Below the pieces are notes generated by a model. It was not told the DNA's origin. It saw only the letters and a list, made by a program, of their open reading frames with translations, and searched no databases. Shown here piece by piece: positions 34,700-47,085 of a stretch of DNA of 64,000 nucleotides. The translations under genes and the position numbers were made by a program. This DNA comes from Taeniopygia guttata (taxonomy: Eukaryota > Chordata > Aves > Passeriformes > Estrildidae): contig NC_133026.1 of assembly GCF_048771995.1 (NCBI RefSeq), positions 149,939,001 through 150,003,000 on the forward strand. The letters run 5' to 3'. Positions within the stretch are counted from its first letter, which is position 1, and every line of letters begins with the position of its first letter.

Positions 34700-37432
34700 T
34701 TTAGATCTACAATAACCCAATGAAATGTGCTTTGAGAAGCTTTGAGGATCTGTATTTCTTCCAGTCACTGACTGCCCTTGTCTTAGAAAATCCTAATTCT
34801 TTGTAAAATTCAGGAATTACAATAATGACATATTAGACATCCTTTTTAATTAAATAGAACAATGCAGAAATCTCCTTAAGGGATTATCTGTGATAAAACA
34901 TGGGCTTAGCTGGGTTTATGCTCAGAGGGTCTGAGACCACCAAAGTGAAGTGGTGGGTGTGCAGTCTTCAAAAGAAATGGCATTATTTGATCATGAAGTC
35001 TTTAATTTTGCAGATTAAGGATGATCAGACATCAATTTGTCCACCAATGGTTGGAATTTCACTCCCAGAAGAGAAAAAAAAAAGAAAGAAAATAGGATTA
35101 GTCACTGATTAGAAAGAAGAAAAAGCTAAAAATAGCACTTTGGTATTGTTCAGGCAATGTGACTCAAGTCCCATCTTTATTGCAGCTTCCCATGTGGGTC
35201 TTTATTTCCCACTGGAAAGTGGGAATAATAACATATTCCATATCATATGCCAGGAGGATGCATTGCTCTGAGTTGTCTGAGTTTATTTGTAGATATTATT
35301 TATTGTATTTATAGATATTAAAGCACATTAGGAACCATTGTATTTAGTTCTCAAAAATCCTCTTTTGCATTAAAAACATGGACAAAATCCCCTTTAGTGC
35401 TTTGTCTTTTTATCTTCTTCTGCAGGAAAAATCATCTCCCCAACAAAAAAAAAAAAAAAAAAAAAAAAAAAGGGAAGAAAATTGGAAAATTGAAGTAGTA
35501 ATTAGGTTGGATTTTTTATTTTATATATTTGTTCCTGAGAAAGGAAATCAAATGTAGACACTCTGTACTTGGAACTCAAAGTGTTGGTTAAAGTAATTAT
35601 GAGGGGGGAAAAGAAAATAAATGTATAGTGCACATTTAAGAAAAATAAGGAAAATAAAGCATTTTCAGGAAGCTGAAAGCAAGGAATTGGATTTAATATC
35701 CCACCTAGAGCTCAGTTTCAAAAGGCAAAATGGTTGATTCTTCTCTGACCTTCTGCTTTCCAGAGGTCAGGGCTGAAATCAATGCCCAGGCAGATCCAAA
35801 GCAGCAATAAAGGAGCAGCCCCTCAGGGAGGGAGATGAGAAGAAGAGAGACTGATAAAAAAAGACAGAAAAATTGTCATGGAATTAGCAAACAATGCCAA
35901 TAACCAAAGGCAAAGTCAATAAATCCAGCATTGATTTTTTTTTTTATGTTCTCTGCGTGAGTGAAATGCTCTGAACTTGGAGTTTTTAGTCAGCTGAGCC
36001 ACTCAGACTGGGGAAGGATTTTCCTTCCTGAATAACCCTGGAGTTGGAAAAGCTCAGCATTCGAGCTTTGCATATTATTTTAGCTCCCACAAGGTTCAGC
36101 TGAAAGAGGAGACCTCAATGTTTATAACAGAGAGGTCAGCTGGGCAAAAAAGAAAAAAAAAAAAAGGCTGGAACAATATTCAAAAGAAATAATTAATATT
36201 TTCCCTTGTGCCCCAAACTCATCAGTTCAGATTCAATTTATTAAAAAACTCCTCTCCTGACTGACAAATAGCTCATTTTTTGTGCTTTTTTTTTTTTTTT
36301 TTTGTAAAAAGCTTTCTTTTGATTTCCTTTCCCAGTCAAAGGGGAGCTGAAGAGAACCAAGCTGAAAAAAAAAGCATTTTCTGAGCCTAATGCAATTCTT
36401 GCAGCAATGAAGTGAAAAAAGGGAAGCTCCAAACGGGATTATTCTGGAAAAAGGTTTCTGACATCTGGGAGAAATATTGTGAATTTTTCAGCCAGCCATA
36501 GAAACTCAGGAATTGCCACTGAGCACTGAGCAAATTCCAAAGGTGCAGCCTAAATCTTGTTGACTTATTTACAGCTCGCCATAAAAACAGAGTGGGATTT
36601 CACACTTTAATGCACTGAAAATCCATTCTATAACAACTGCGTTATTTTAATGCTCTTTTCCAGCTTTCACTGTGGCTTTTTAAGGACACACATGGATCAG
36701 AGGGCCAGTAAAGTGGGATAAACTGGTGTACCCTCCCTATATACTCCATGTGCTGGTGGAACAACGCACTGGGATTAATTTTTCCCTCCAAATTTTGTCT
36801 TTAAAGTGTGAGGGTCACAATTTGTGACCACTGTGTCACCTTGCAAACAATTAAAATAAAATATTTCGACTGGTCTGGTCCCATGATCCTGGAGGAAAAA
36901 AAGAACATTCTTATGAACATCAGTGGATTTCAGAGCTCGAGTTCATAAGCAAAGGTCCTGACTCCGTCTCCTTCCTGGGAATTAGGTTTGCACCAATCAG
37001 TCTTTTATATCTTTCCAACTAATCTCCCCAGCCTATAGCCCATTTAAACCATCCCACACCTTGCAAGAGTGAGGATTAATTGTTGGGTTTTAGCTGTTTC
37101 CTGGCACCCCAATTTCCAACAAATAATTTTTGGAGCTCAGCCTCGTGATACCCTTTAAAACTGGGATCCTTCACCACATAACGCAGGGAGGAAGTTAAGG
37201 AAAAATAAAAATCAGGAAGAAAACTCAGGAATTCAGTGTCCTCAATGAACATTTGATTTTGTCCTCTTGGATTTCCACCCAATGTTATTCCCTTTGCTTT
37301 CCTTCAGGAGATGGGGATTTCTTTGTACAGATATGGACAATATATAAACATAAATCACCTCTACCTGTGCAGACAGGGTGTTAGGATGCTGCTGAGCCGC
37401 TGTTGAAGAACAAGGAATATTGGAGAGAGATA
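34700..37432. other. Longest stretch without a recognised repeat element, AT-rich
   Basis: Only homopolymer runs were seen: A at 35446-35471 and 36151-36165, and T at 35935-35945 and 36285-36303. No exon could be supported in 2.7 kb. Confidence 0.45.
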
Positions 37433-37664
37433 CTGAGTGGATTTAGATGGGATATCGGGAAGGAATTCTTCCCTGTGAGTGTGGGGAGGCCCTGGAGTAG
37501 AAATCCCAGTGAAGCCATGGCAGCCCCATCCCTGGAAGCATTCAAGGCCAGGTTGGATGGGGTTTGGATCAACCTGGGATAGTGGAAGGTGTCCCTGCCC
37601 ATGGAAAGGTGTTGGAATTGAATGATCTTGGAAACCCCTTCCAATCCAACCCATTCTCTATGAT
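37433..37664 (+). repeat. CR1 LINE 3' fragment
   Basis: Runs from 'tagatgggatatcgggaagg' through 'ccatccctggaagcattcaa' and 'gtccctgcccatgg' to 'cccattctctatgat'. Confidence 0.94.
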
Positions 37665-38532
37665 AAAGATCCCCTAAAATTCTGCTTGTTCTTACTTCTC
37701 ACCTGCTCTCAGCAGGGTAGGAATTGGAAAAGTCAAGCAGCAAATTTTCTCTGCATCAAAAAAATAAAAAAAAAAAAACCAGTCAGCAAGTTGAAGCAGC
37801 CAGGCTGTGTCTTATTTCATCATTTAGAGGCTTCCTTGGCTTTAATCCCTTTGCAGATGGCAGCTGCTCTTCCTTCTCCGTCTTGTAGGCGTCATTTCCA
37901 TCACCCCAAGTGATCCATCTCTCCTGAAAAAGCCTCTGGAAATCAGAGGGGGAAAAAAGGAACACACAGAAGATCAGGAAGAAATCAGTACCTGTGTACA
38001 AATTTATCTTGGCACCTCTCGGATCCTGAAAGGAAGCAGCACCTCTGACTGGAGAGTAAAACTTCCTAAAAAGTTATCCCTTTATCTAAAATCCAGATAC
38101 CATCTGGATTCTGCTGTCTCTCCAAAATTTCTCCCCGTGCACCTTCACTGAGGGAACAGCAGCAATGCCCCTGTGAAAAATATCCAAATAACTTCCCTCT
38201 GACGATCCCAGTTCCTTCTTTTGGATCCAAAATCCAGATATCAGCCAGGAGGGGAGAGGCTGCATCTTTGCCTGTTTCCCTTATGCAAACTCTGACAGTG
38301 CTGTGGGAGGATTACTCAGAGCCACTTCCAGGTGGAAGATTCCAGAAGGACTCAGTCCCACTTGCAGGGACGATGCCACACCAGAGCCTTGGAACCGGGA
38401 ACATCTGTATTTTTTTAGAGCTAAATATCATTTATTACTCATTGATGAGCATTATGGTCCCAAGTAACCTCACACAAGTCCTGCATAGAAGAGAGAACTG
38501 GGAGAAAGGATTTCCAAAGAAATTTCAAAGAA
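37665..38532. other. Unrecognised sequence
   Basis: Nothing recognised apart from an A-rich run at about 37759-37779. Confidence 0.45.
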
Positions 38533-38713
38533 TTCCAAGGAAATTCCTCCCTGTGAGGGTGGTGAGGCCCTGGCACATGTTTCTCAGAGAAGTTTTGGTT
38601 ACCCCTGAATCCTTGGAAGTGTTCAAGGCCAGGTTGGAGCATCCTGGTCTAGTGCAAGGAATTAGATGATATTGAAGGTCTCTTCCAAACCATTCCATGA
38701 TCCCATGATCCTT
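38533..38713 (+). repeat. CR1 LINE 3' fragment with an internal gap
   Basis: It has 'aattcctccctgtgagggtg', 'cttggaagtgttcaaggcca' and 'aaccattccatgatcccatg'. The 'gtccctgcccatgg' block expected between the last two is missing, so a short internal deletion is likely. Confidence 0.9.
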
Positions 38714-40447
38714 GGGATGGAAAGCTTGTACTAAAATCCCTCCTCTACTGAGAAAAAAGTTTTGATTCATTAGCAAAAAAGTTTGAAGAAACATTTCCTG
38801 TCCCCTCTATCCAACAGGTCAAATAAGCTCAAAGTTTTGGGGTTTGTGCATTGGAAAATGCATCATTTTGTCTGATACAAAGGAAAACACTTTCCTGGAG
38901 GATATTTGTGTGAAACAAGCAATTTAAAAAGTGGGAAAAGAAGCAATAAGAGTGATGACTCAGTTTTTTCAGTTCCCTGTCATGGTTCAAAATTCCACCT
39001 CGGAATTGCAGCAGATCCTGGATTATCTTTCAAGTCTTCGAACTGGTGGACAGAAGTGAAAAAAACAATTGGCTCATGAAATCTTCAACAGATTCCTAGT
39101 TCCAGTACAATTTTTTTTTCTGTATTACCAAGGAAAGTAGTTTATTGTTACAGGGTGGGGAGCCCTCTCCTGACTAAAATGCCCTTTTCTTGTCCCAGGG
39201 ATTCTCATCAAATATTATCTGTAATTAGATATCAACTCCATGCTGGAGCTGAGCTCTTCCTGATCTTATCACCAAAGTTATTCCCTTTTATTTTGATATG
39301 CTTACAGCAGGTGGAGATGGAGAGGGGATTTTTCAGGTGTGAGAAGTACAGCACATTATGAAGCTGATTCATCCCCACCTTCACTCCAGTGAATATTCCC
39401 ACATTTCCATGCACAGCACAACAGGCAGAAACCTCAGTGTGTCCTGCCTGGAACACTTTTCTTCTGGAGAGATGGATTTGCTTTTTCCAGAGAAAGGAGT
39501 TGAATCCACCCCATGGTTCACTGAGCAGTTGTTGGCCCTGAGGGTAATTGCAGAGGTTTTACTGTGGACTTTAAAAAGTGATTAAACATAACTGCATTAA
39601 AATATTCAGCTGCCATCATTAGAGAAACAGGTAATTAATTTATTCCTGTGGCAACCTGGGGAGATTCTGTACCAGGGACGGCTGGAAGGAAAAATTCAAG
39701 CAGCTTTTTTTTTATCTTCCTCAAATAGATGGGAAGGAAGTAAAAACCTTCACGGCATTAAAAGGTGGTTTTGCTTTTTGTTGGCCATGTCACTGCTGTG
39801 CTGAGCACTCTGCACCAGGAGAATTTGCCAGGACCCCCAAGAATGGCACAGGGAATTGTTATCTGTGCCTGGAAAGCAGCAGAATTCCTTTCTTGACTAG
39901 AATGGCTTTGTAAAAATAATGAACGGACAGATGGATAAAGAGAGCACACGTGAATAGATGTTCCCATCTGCAGATTAATTATCTCCGGGTAGAGCCCATC
40001 ATTATCTTGCAACACTTCGTTTTCAGTGCATCCTTTAGCAAAATATGTTTTTGTGGACCTAATGACTGCTTTTTTCCAAAAGAGGAGAGCTGCTGGTCTC
40101 TCCAGTCCCCTTGCATCTCCTCCCCACTCTCCTGGGTTGTGCCTGTGCTTGACCCAGAGCTCAAACGAGTCTCTCAAACCTCAACAGCTCTTGAGGGACA
40201 AAACCAGCAGACAAAACCATTTTAACAAATATCAGTCTTTGGCTGCCAGGGCTGAGTGCTGCAAAAGCCAGTAGGAAAAAATCAGTGCAGGTAAAGAAGT
40301 GAAAACCATCAATTTTTGAGACTGGTCACATTTTACGTGTAGGAACACAAATTTCTCATTTTCTAAAATGGAATTGGGGTGTATTTGGAGAAAATCAGCA
40401 TCCAGAGAAAGTGTCTGTCAAAGGGATAATTTGTTGGTGATGGGATT
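38714..40447. other. Unrecognised sequence
   Basis: No element or exon recognised. Overlapping open frames on both strands at 39758-40274 are not conserved with anything I know. Confidence 0.45.
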
Positions 40448-40710
40448 GGTTTTAAACTGCAACGGGGGGAGGTTTGGATGAGATGTTGGAAGAAATTCTT
40501 TACCTGGAGGGTAGCAAGGCACTGGCACAGAGAAGCTGTGGCTGCCCCATTCCTGGAAGTGCTCAAGGCAAGGTGGGATGGGGCTTGGAGCAACCTGGGA
40601 GAGTGGAAGGTGTCCCTGCCTGTGGCAGGGGTGGAACTGGATGATCTTTTAGGTCCCTTCCAATCCAAACCATTCCATGATTCTATAATTCCATTATTCC
40701 ATGGTCTCAG
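40448..40710 (+). repeat. CR1 LINE 3' fragment
   Basis: 'gttttaaactgcaac', 'agagaagctgtggctgcccc', 'ggtgtccctgcctgtgg' and 'ccttccaatccaaaccattc' are in order; the tail is a decayed repeat of 'gattctataattccattatt'. Confidence 0.94.
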
Positions 40711-41996
40711 AAACAGCAGCTTCATTACCAGGACATTTTTCATGCTCAGCAAACATGAAAACTTCCCACTTATGTTTTATGAGATGTGGGCACGTTGCAC
40801 CATCAGGCTGATTTGGGAGCTAAAAACCCAGGAATAGCCACAAAAATGTTCAGGAATGTTCAGCTGCATGAGCCTCTGGATAGACTTACAAAAATCTCCA
40901 TGTTCAATGAAACTTCAATTTCTAAATTAGGTATAGTTTAAAAAGTTCCAATCTTTCTTTTCTTGCTTTAATCAAAATGAGACTGAACTACAAAATGATT
41001 AATCAGTAATAGCCTCAATTTTTAACAAAACTACTTCAGTGACAACCTAAGAAAAATGATAAAAGTTTTAGACTTTGCTCCAAAAAATGGGCTGTGATCA
41101 CAATCCACCAGGAATTCCCAGTTTTTTTCTTCATCCACAGTTTCCAGGCTTTTGAACAACTTCCCCTGATAAAATAAAAGAATCTGCTGCCTCCAATACT
41201 AAAATGGGAAGCACATAGAACACACCAAGGATGGAAGTGCTGAAATGATCCCAGGCAACAAATGGCTGGGAAGTGGGAAAACTGACTTCATCCTTCATTT
41301 GTGCACATTCCCTGCCTACAAAAATAGCTTCAGGCTAAGCAGGCCACCTCCTGCCACAGAACTGTGACTCAGCTCCCTGAACACCTTCTAGATCCACAGA
41401 AACGGGGCTCTGGGAAGTGGAATTTTAGAGATTATTGGACCAGAATCTTTTAGGAGAAGCAAAATATTGAGGGAAAATGTAGCAGTCATGACTCCACAAT
41501 GTGTGATGGACATGAGGAGCGGTGTCGAACGATTGGCACATTTCCAGGTGCATCACACAACCCTGGAGATGCTGCAGAGGATTGTGTAAGGAGGTGGAGA
41601 ATGGGAGGAGGTGCACAAGGGGCAAAACTGATAAAGTCTGATGAGATTTAAATTAAAACAATAAATAAATTTCGGCCTCTTTGTGTCTCCTTCAGTTGTT
41701 GCTTCAGTGATGTTGCTGATTTCCTGCATATTTTGGAGGCTCCACAGAGACTTCTGAGACATCCAAAATATTGGAGAAAGAACCTCAGAAGACCTTGAGG
41801 GATGGATACATCAAAATTTCCATTAACCGGGAGCAAAAATGAAAAATAAAAACTCAGCAGTAGCTTTTAAATCTCCGAAATGAAAATTTTGGCTTGAAAT
41901 TGGGAACATTTACGAAGGAATTTCATCTCCCTGAAGTACCCCTCAGAATGGGAGAAAAGGAAATTCAGAAGGACAAGGGAGGAAAGAACATCTGAC
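40711..41996. other. Unrecognised sequence
   Basis: Nothing recognised. Confidence 0.45.
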
Positions 41997-42165
41997 AGTG
42001 CTGGGAGGGTGGTGAGGCCATGGAATCCAGGGAAGCTGTGGCTGCCCCATCCCTGGAAGCGTCCAAGGCCAGGCTGGACAGGGCTTGGAGAAACCTGGGA
42101 TAGTGGAAGGTGTCCCTGCCCATCTTGAAGATTTTTTCCAACCAGAGCAATTCTATAATTCCATG
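41997..42165 (+). repeat. CR1 LINE 3' fragment
   Basis: 'gctggacagggcttggagaa' and 'gtggaaggtgtccctgccca' are followed by a shortened end 'ttttccaaccagagcaatt'. Confidence 0.9.
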
Positions 42166-42669
42166 CTAGAAATCCCGTAGGATTAAAAAAAATATTTACA
42201 TCAATTAACAACGTTGCTTGACATTTTTTAATTTACTGTTGCCGATAAAGCTGGTGTGGAACAGGTCATGGATTAACAGCAGCTCTGTTTATGAAGGAGA
42301 GGGGATATCACTGGCATGAAATGTCTGGCAATCATTAAAGTCCTCATCCTGCCTCACAAACACCTCAAAACGAGGTTTCTCAGCCAGCTTAGAAGACCTG
42401 ATTTGCATATGCTGATTTGCATATTCATTACCAATTTATTCACCTGCCAGCAGTGAGACATGAACTATTTAAAAGCATTAAAGGAGACAGTGCAATTCCT
42501 TCTTTGCTTTGCTGAGCAGCCTGCCGAGGCTCCGATATAGGATCCTCTGCGACTGGAACACCTTCATTAGAGTGGATTTGCACAAATCATCCATGGGGAG
42601 GGCAGGAACCCACCCCATTAAGCCAAGCTCCCAGTTCAGACCAGTTCTGAGCATCCTAAAATACTTCCT
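42166..42669. other. Unrecognised sequence holding a POU-octamer doublet
   Basis: No repeat recognised. See the regulatory element at 42399-42475. Confidence 0.45.
42399..42475 (+). promoter_or_regulatory. Candidate regulatory element: two POU octamers above a TATA-like box
   Basis: The perfect octamer ATTTGCAT occurs at 42401-42408 and again at 42415-42422, inside a directly repeated CTGATTTGCATAT separated by one base. Forty-odd bases downstream is TATTTAAAAG at 42466-42475. Octamer factors (POU family) are known to bind ATTTGCAT, and octamer-plus-TATA spacing of this order occurs in immunoglobulin V promoters. No coding sequence was seen downstream, so an enhancer or chance occurrence is equally possible. 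Confidence 0.4.
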
Positions 42670-42675
42670 GAGGTT

Positions 42676-43208
42676 TGTCTAATATCTCGGGGTCCCGGTG
42701 TCAAGTTGACCCCGGGAATGTAAAAGTCCTTGTTTCCCAGCCTGCGTAGCCAAAGAAATCTGAAATGTGTATGGTTGACTTCTCAAGGTTCTTTATTTTT
42801 CCTTATCTATAAAATTCTTTCTCTGACCTGCTGAGTCTGTCTAGAAGGTTGGCCATGGCATTCTGTCCACACTCTAGGATGGTGTTTACATTTTATACTA
42901 AAAACTACATGTACTATGTTTACAATAATGTGCCAATATCTATCATTTATAGTAGTGTGTCCCTACCTTAAACCAGTAGAAAAGTGTCAATATCACACCA
43001 AGACATGGAGGACAAGGAGAAGGAGAAGAAGGTCAGGACACACCCAAATCCCTCCATCTTGTCTCCTTGAACCCCATTCTAAAAAGCCCCAAAATTCTAC
43101 TTTTTCACTCTAGTGTTAATTCAACTACCACACTACTCAAACCTTTGTGGCTTGTAATTCCCCATACAAAGTTGACAGTTTTTTCCATGGGCTAAAATTG
43201 AAGCCACA
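42676..43208 (-). mobile_element. Solo LTR, ERVK-like (6-bp target duplication)
   Basis: The element is 533 bp and reads on the reverse strand from TGTGGCTTC to TTAGACA, so it has the standard TG...CA ends. On that strand it holds TATAAAA and, further on, AATAAA, in promoter and polyadenylation order. It is flanked by GAGGTT (42670-42675) and GATGTT (43209-43214), which match at five of six positions and read as a 6-bp target duplication, typical of ERVK/beta-like elements. No internal region remains. Age appears moderate. Confidence 0.8.
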
Positions 43209-43214
43209 GATGTT

Positions 43215-43836
43215 TTTGATTTCATGCCAAGGTCTCCAAGTCCCCTGCCAGGGTCTCGAGACAGCCAGGGCAGCCAGAGGGATGTCCTGGATTCCCACAT
43301 AATTCACAAGAAGAAACAGGGACCATCAGAGGGAAGTTATTTGGATATTTTTCACAGAGGCACTGCTGCTGTTCCCTCAGTGAAGGTGCACAGAGCCAGA
43401 TTTTGGAGAGACAAAAGGGAGGCCTCGGATTCAGGGAAGACAGATTAGGAAGCCAGGCTGGAACTTGAATGGAGCACAAGAATATTAACAAGACATTAAA
43501 ATATGACGTGGCAAGATGGGGACAGCGTAGGAGTCGTTCACTTCAGAGGTCTCCATAATTCTCATCCTCCAGAAAGGGAGGAACAGAGTGAAAATACGGA
43601 TGGGACACAAGAGTTCCAGGCTCTATCTGCAACCAGACTGGCACAGTTGTATCTCCTGGCCCAATGTCCAGCTGGGCAGTCTCCAGGCTGCCCACCCAAG
43701 GTGTCCACAGTGCTGTTTGGTTTGTCCATCATGGCAAAGAAACCTCGTGCCCCTTCATGCAACCAACAAATATTAAAATGCTACAAACAAAGTCTTCTGG
43801 GGCTCAAGAAATTATCAAAAACCACTTTAGGCATAT
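43215..43836. other. Unrecognised sequence
   Basis: No element recognised. An open frame of about 150 codons at 43503-43955 runs into the CR1 and is not supported as coding. Confidence 0.45.
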
Positions 43837-43932
43837 GGTGGGATTCTCTAGGTTGTCCTGTGCAGGGCCAGGAGTTGGACTCAACGATCCTTGTGGGTCC
43901 CTTCCAGCTGAGGATATTCTGTGATTCTATGA
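43837..43932 (+). repeat. CR1 LINE 3' tip
   Basis: 'ggccaggagttggactcaac', 'tgtgggtcccttccagctga' and a 'tattctgtgattctatga' tail form a well preserved 3' end of one CR1 subgroup. Confidence 0.9.
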
Positions 43933-44727
43933 ACCCATCAACAAACCCAGGGTAGGGATGTCAGATTTTGGACGTGAACTTGTGTCTCCTTGTCATAAGA
44001 TAGCAGGGATAAAATTAGAAATGGCTTGTTTTGGTTCATTAGCTCTGCCTGGGGATCTCTGTGGTGGGGAACAGCCTTCACTAACAAGTGAGGGGTGGGG
44101 CAGAGACACAAGCAGGGCATTTTTTTCCCCATATTCTGCCTGCAGCACATTCACCAAAGTGGCACCTGAGTGCCTTGCAAATATTCATGAGTCTCCTCAC
44201 GTCTCCTGGCTGTATTTACTGTGCATGACTTATTGAACACAATCCAGGCCATGGGAATGTAAGAGGAATTCAAAGACCCATTTGTACTGTGGTACAGTCA
44301 CTTCTGTTCCTCTCAGTCCTCCTGGGCACAGTTGGGGACAGGAGAATTACCCAGTTAAGTGCAATAAAATCAAAGCCATGTCAGCTATTACTCGCTATTA
44401 AAGCTTTATGCAATGTGCAGGAAAGAAGCAAGCAAGGCTCCTGTTCTTTCTTTTTCCACTTGTACAAAATTCCTTGACTAGTTCTAGTGAAAATCACAAG
44501 GAAATCAGGTCACAAGGAGGCAAAAGGCCTCTTATGCAAGTTGGAAGCTCCCAGTTGCTCCTCAGCAAACGGAGTTATTTTCCATCCCACTTGGTGTGGG
44601 ATGGTTTCAGCTGCATCACCAAACCTTGAGCTCAACCACGCCTCAAGATCTCTGAGTTGGAAACAGCAGAACAGGAGGATTTTCAGAAGCTAAAGAAATC
44701 CCATTCTCAGGGAGTTCAGGATCTCAT
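43933..44727. other. Unrecognised sequence
   Basis: Nothing recognised. Confidence 0.45.
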
Positions 44728-45075
44728 CAGGGGACAAGTGGCAGCACAAGGTCTCTACAACTTCCTGGAGGAAGCTTGTAGCCAGGTGGAGGTTGGTCTG
44801 GTTTTCCACATAACAAGCTACAGAACAAGAGGAAATGGCCTCAAGTTGTGCCAGGGAAGGCTTAGATTGTACATTAGGAAAAATTCATCACTGAAATGAT
44901 TATCAAGCGTTGGAACAGGCTGCAGAGGTAGAGTCACCATCCCTGGAGCTGTTCAAAAAACCTATGAAAGCAGTGATTGAAGACAGAGTTTAGTGGTGAA
45001 CTTTGAAGTGTTGAGTTATAGATTCAATGATCTTGGAGGTCTTTTACAACCACAGCAATTCAGTGATTCTGGGGT
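44728..45075 (+). repeat. CR1 LINE 3' fragment, about 350 bp
   Basis: It keeps 'gaggaagcttgtagccaggt', 'aggaaatggcctcaagttgt', 'aagcgttggaacaggctgca', 'gatcttggaggtcttttaca' and a short tail. It meets the next element tail to tail. Confidence 0.93.
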
Positions 45076-45099
45076 AAGGCCATGTTAACCTTCGAAACC

Positions 45100-45485
45100 T
45101 TCTCCCATGCACAGATGGGACCTTCTAGATCATCTCGTTCTACTCCCCTGCCATGGGCAGGGACACCTCCCACTATCCCAGGTTGCTCCAAAAAACATCC
45201 ACCCTGGCCTTGGACACTTACAGGGACCCAGGGGTAGCCACAGCTTCTATGGGCAATCTGTGCCAGGGCCTCAGTACCCCCACAGGGAATAATTCCTTCC
45301 CATTATCCAAACTAAACCTACTCTCCACCAGTTTGAAGCTATTCTCCCTTGTCCTGTCAGTCAAGGCCCTTGTTAATAATCTGTCTTTTTTGTCATCCCC
45401 TTTAGCTGCTGGAAGGCTACAATTTGATGTCATCAACAAATTTGCTGAGAATGCCCTTAATCCCTCTCTCGTCCTGTGTCTCCCA
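45100..45485 (-). repeat. CR1 LINE fragment, reverse, with a reverse-transcriptase remnant
   Basis: The 3' UTR (45105-45345) and part of the C-terminal coding region (to about 45425) lie in reverse order. The next 60 bases read, on the reverse strand, as the CR1 segment that encodes the FADD-type catalytic motif ('tttgttgatgacatc'). That segment is normally several hundred bases upstream, so an internal deletion is likely. Confidence 0.85.
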
Positions 45486-47085
45486 ACATTTTATATAAAA
45501 CCCTACAACTTCTACCCAAGTACACTTTAAAAATTAAATAAAAATTAACTTTCAACTGGAATAAATTGTTATGAACAAAACATTTCCACTTTCAGCCTTT
45601 TTTTTTAAAGAATGCAGCTTTTTCTGAGCAGTTTAGGAAACTTTTCTCTGAGGAGGGAAGAGCTTTTCAAGGTCCTTTTATATAACTGAGGAGTCCATTG
45701 TTGTCCTACCTCGTGCTGAACTTTCCTCACAATGAAGTTAATTATAAATATATGAACTGTTATAAATAAATCTATAAGGCTCTGTATTTTTCTAAATCTG
45801 TGTATATGTTCCTTACATTATATCCTGGATAAAGCTGGAGTGGTGGCGTAATACATATAATGAGATGAGTTAAATGTCAGCACAGAGTGGGCGAATCTGG
45901 TGTTATTCCAAACATTTTCTCAGGGGAGAACATTTCAAGAATTCACTGATGAATAAAGGCAAAGAGTTTCAAACAATGTTTTCTCCTCTTTAGAAACTTC
46001 TGCTCCCAAAGACTTTGATCTTGGAAAGGAAATTCACAGGTAACCTCCACTTCCCAAATCCACTTCTGCCAAGGAATTGCCATTTTTTGAGGTGGTTTTC
46101 CCACTCTTTTCTGGAGGTTTCCTGGTGGTATTCCATGTCTGCTCTTGCCAAGAAATGTTTCTGCTGGAATATTCCTGTTGAATAAGCCTTAATTTTTTTT
46201 TAGTTCTGTGTCAGAGTAACATCACTGATTCCAACAGTTTCAAGGACCTCAAAAGAGAGAAAACTTACATCAAATCAACCCAGAAATGACAATTTGAGAT
46301 CTTCAGTCTTCCCAATCTTTGAGGTTTTATGCCCAAGTTTTACTATCTTAATTTGTCAGACTTTTTTTGTTCCTTCTGCTGTTTTAGGTGGTGACTTTGT
46401 GTTTTTTGGCTCTTTCTAAGTCATGAAGATTTTTCAAGAAGAAGAGGAACTTTTTTTGGCACAACTCGTGGGATTAAGGGAGGTGAGAGTGTGGCCTCAG
46501 CTCAAACAACCATTCCACCGAGAGACATTGACTCCTTCTGCTCCTGGCAGCGCAGAGATCAAACCGTGCCTGACACCCTGGAAAGAGCAGGAAGAAAAGG
46601 TCAAGGAGGCTAATTTGTAATTAAAGGGCTGCAATTAAAGGGATGAATCATTCTGCAAGGAGCTTCGAACCTCAGCTCATCTCTTATCTCCATCACACAC
46701 TGGTGGCTGCTGGGAGTAGCAGGGTGGAGATTGGGTTTTTTTGAAAGTTAAACATCTGTCAGGGAATGCTGGAAAAAATCCCAGGCCCTTTCAACTCCAG
46801 AGGCAAAAAGAGACTTCACAGACAGTCCCTGAAGACGAATTCCACCTCTACACCTTCTTATTTCCCTGTATAATCCCTTCTTCATGTCACATTTCTTCTC
46901 GAAGCCACAAAAAAAAAAAAAAAAAAAAAAAAAAAGGAGTTTTCCTGATAAGGATGCAATTGGAGAGGTGGGAGAGGTGCACTGGAAGGTTTTTCATGCA
47001 GAAAGGGATTTCTTGTAAAGAGGAGAGAGAAAAAAGCAACAGGAAGATCACAAACCCTGGGGCATCCAGCCTTCCTGATGGAATT
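45486..47085. other. Unrecognised sequence
   Basis: A long A run lies at about 46909-46935. No element or exon recognised. Confidence 0.45.
46909..46935. repeat. Poly(A) run
   Basis: About 27 A in a row. No retrotransposed gene body was seen to its left. Confidence 0.9.

Noticed and set aside
46655-46680. TTCGAA-containing stretch as a tRNA T-arm
   Set aside because: No cloverleaf arms could be paired around it. Other TTCGA sites in the window failed the same way.
46741-46935. Processed pseudogene or SINE ending in the long poly(A) run
   Set aside because: No recognisable gene body or SINE promoter precedes the A run.
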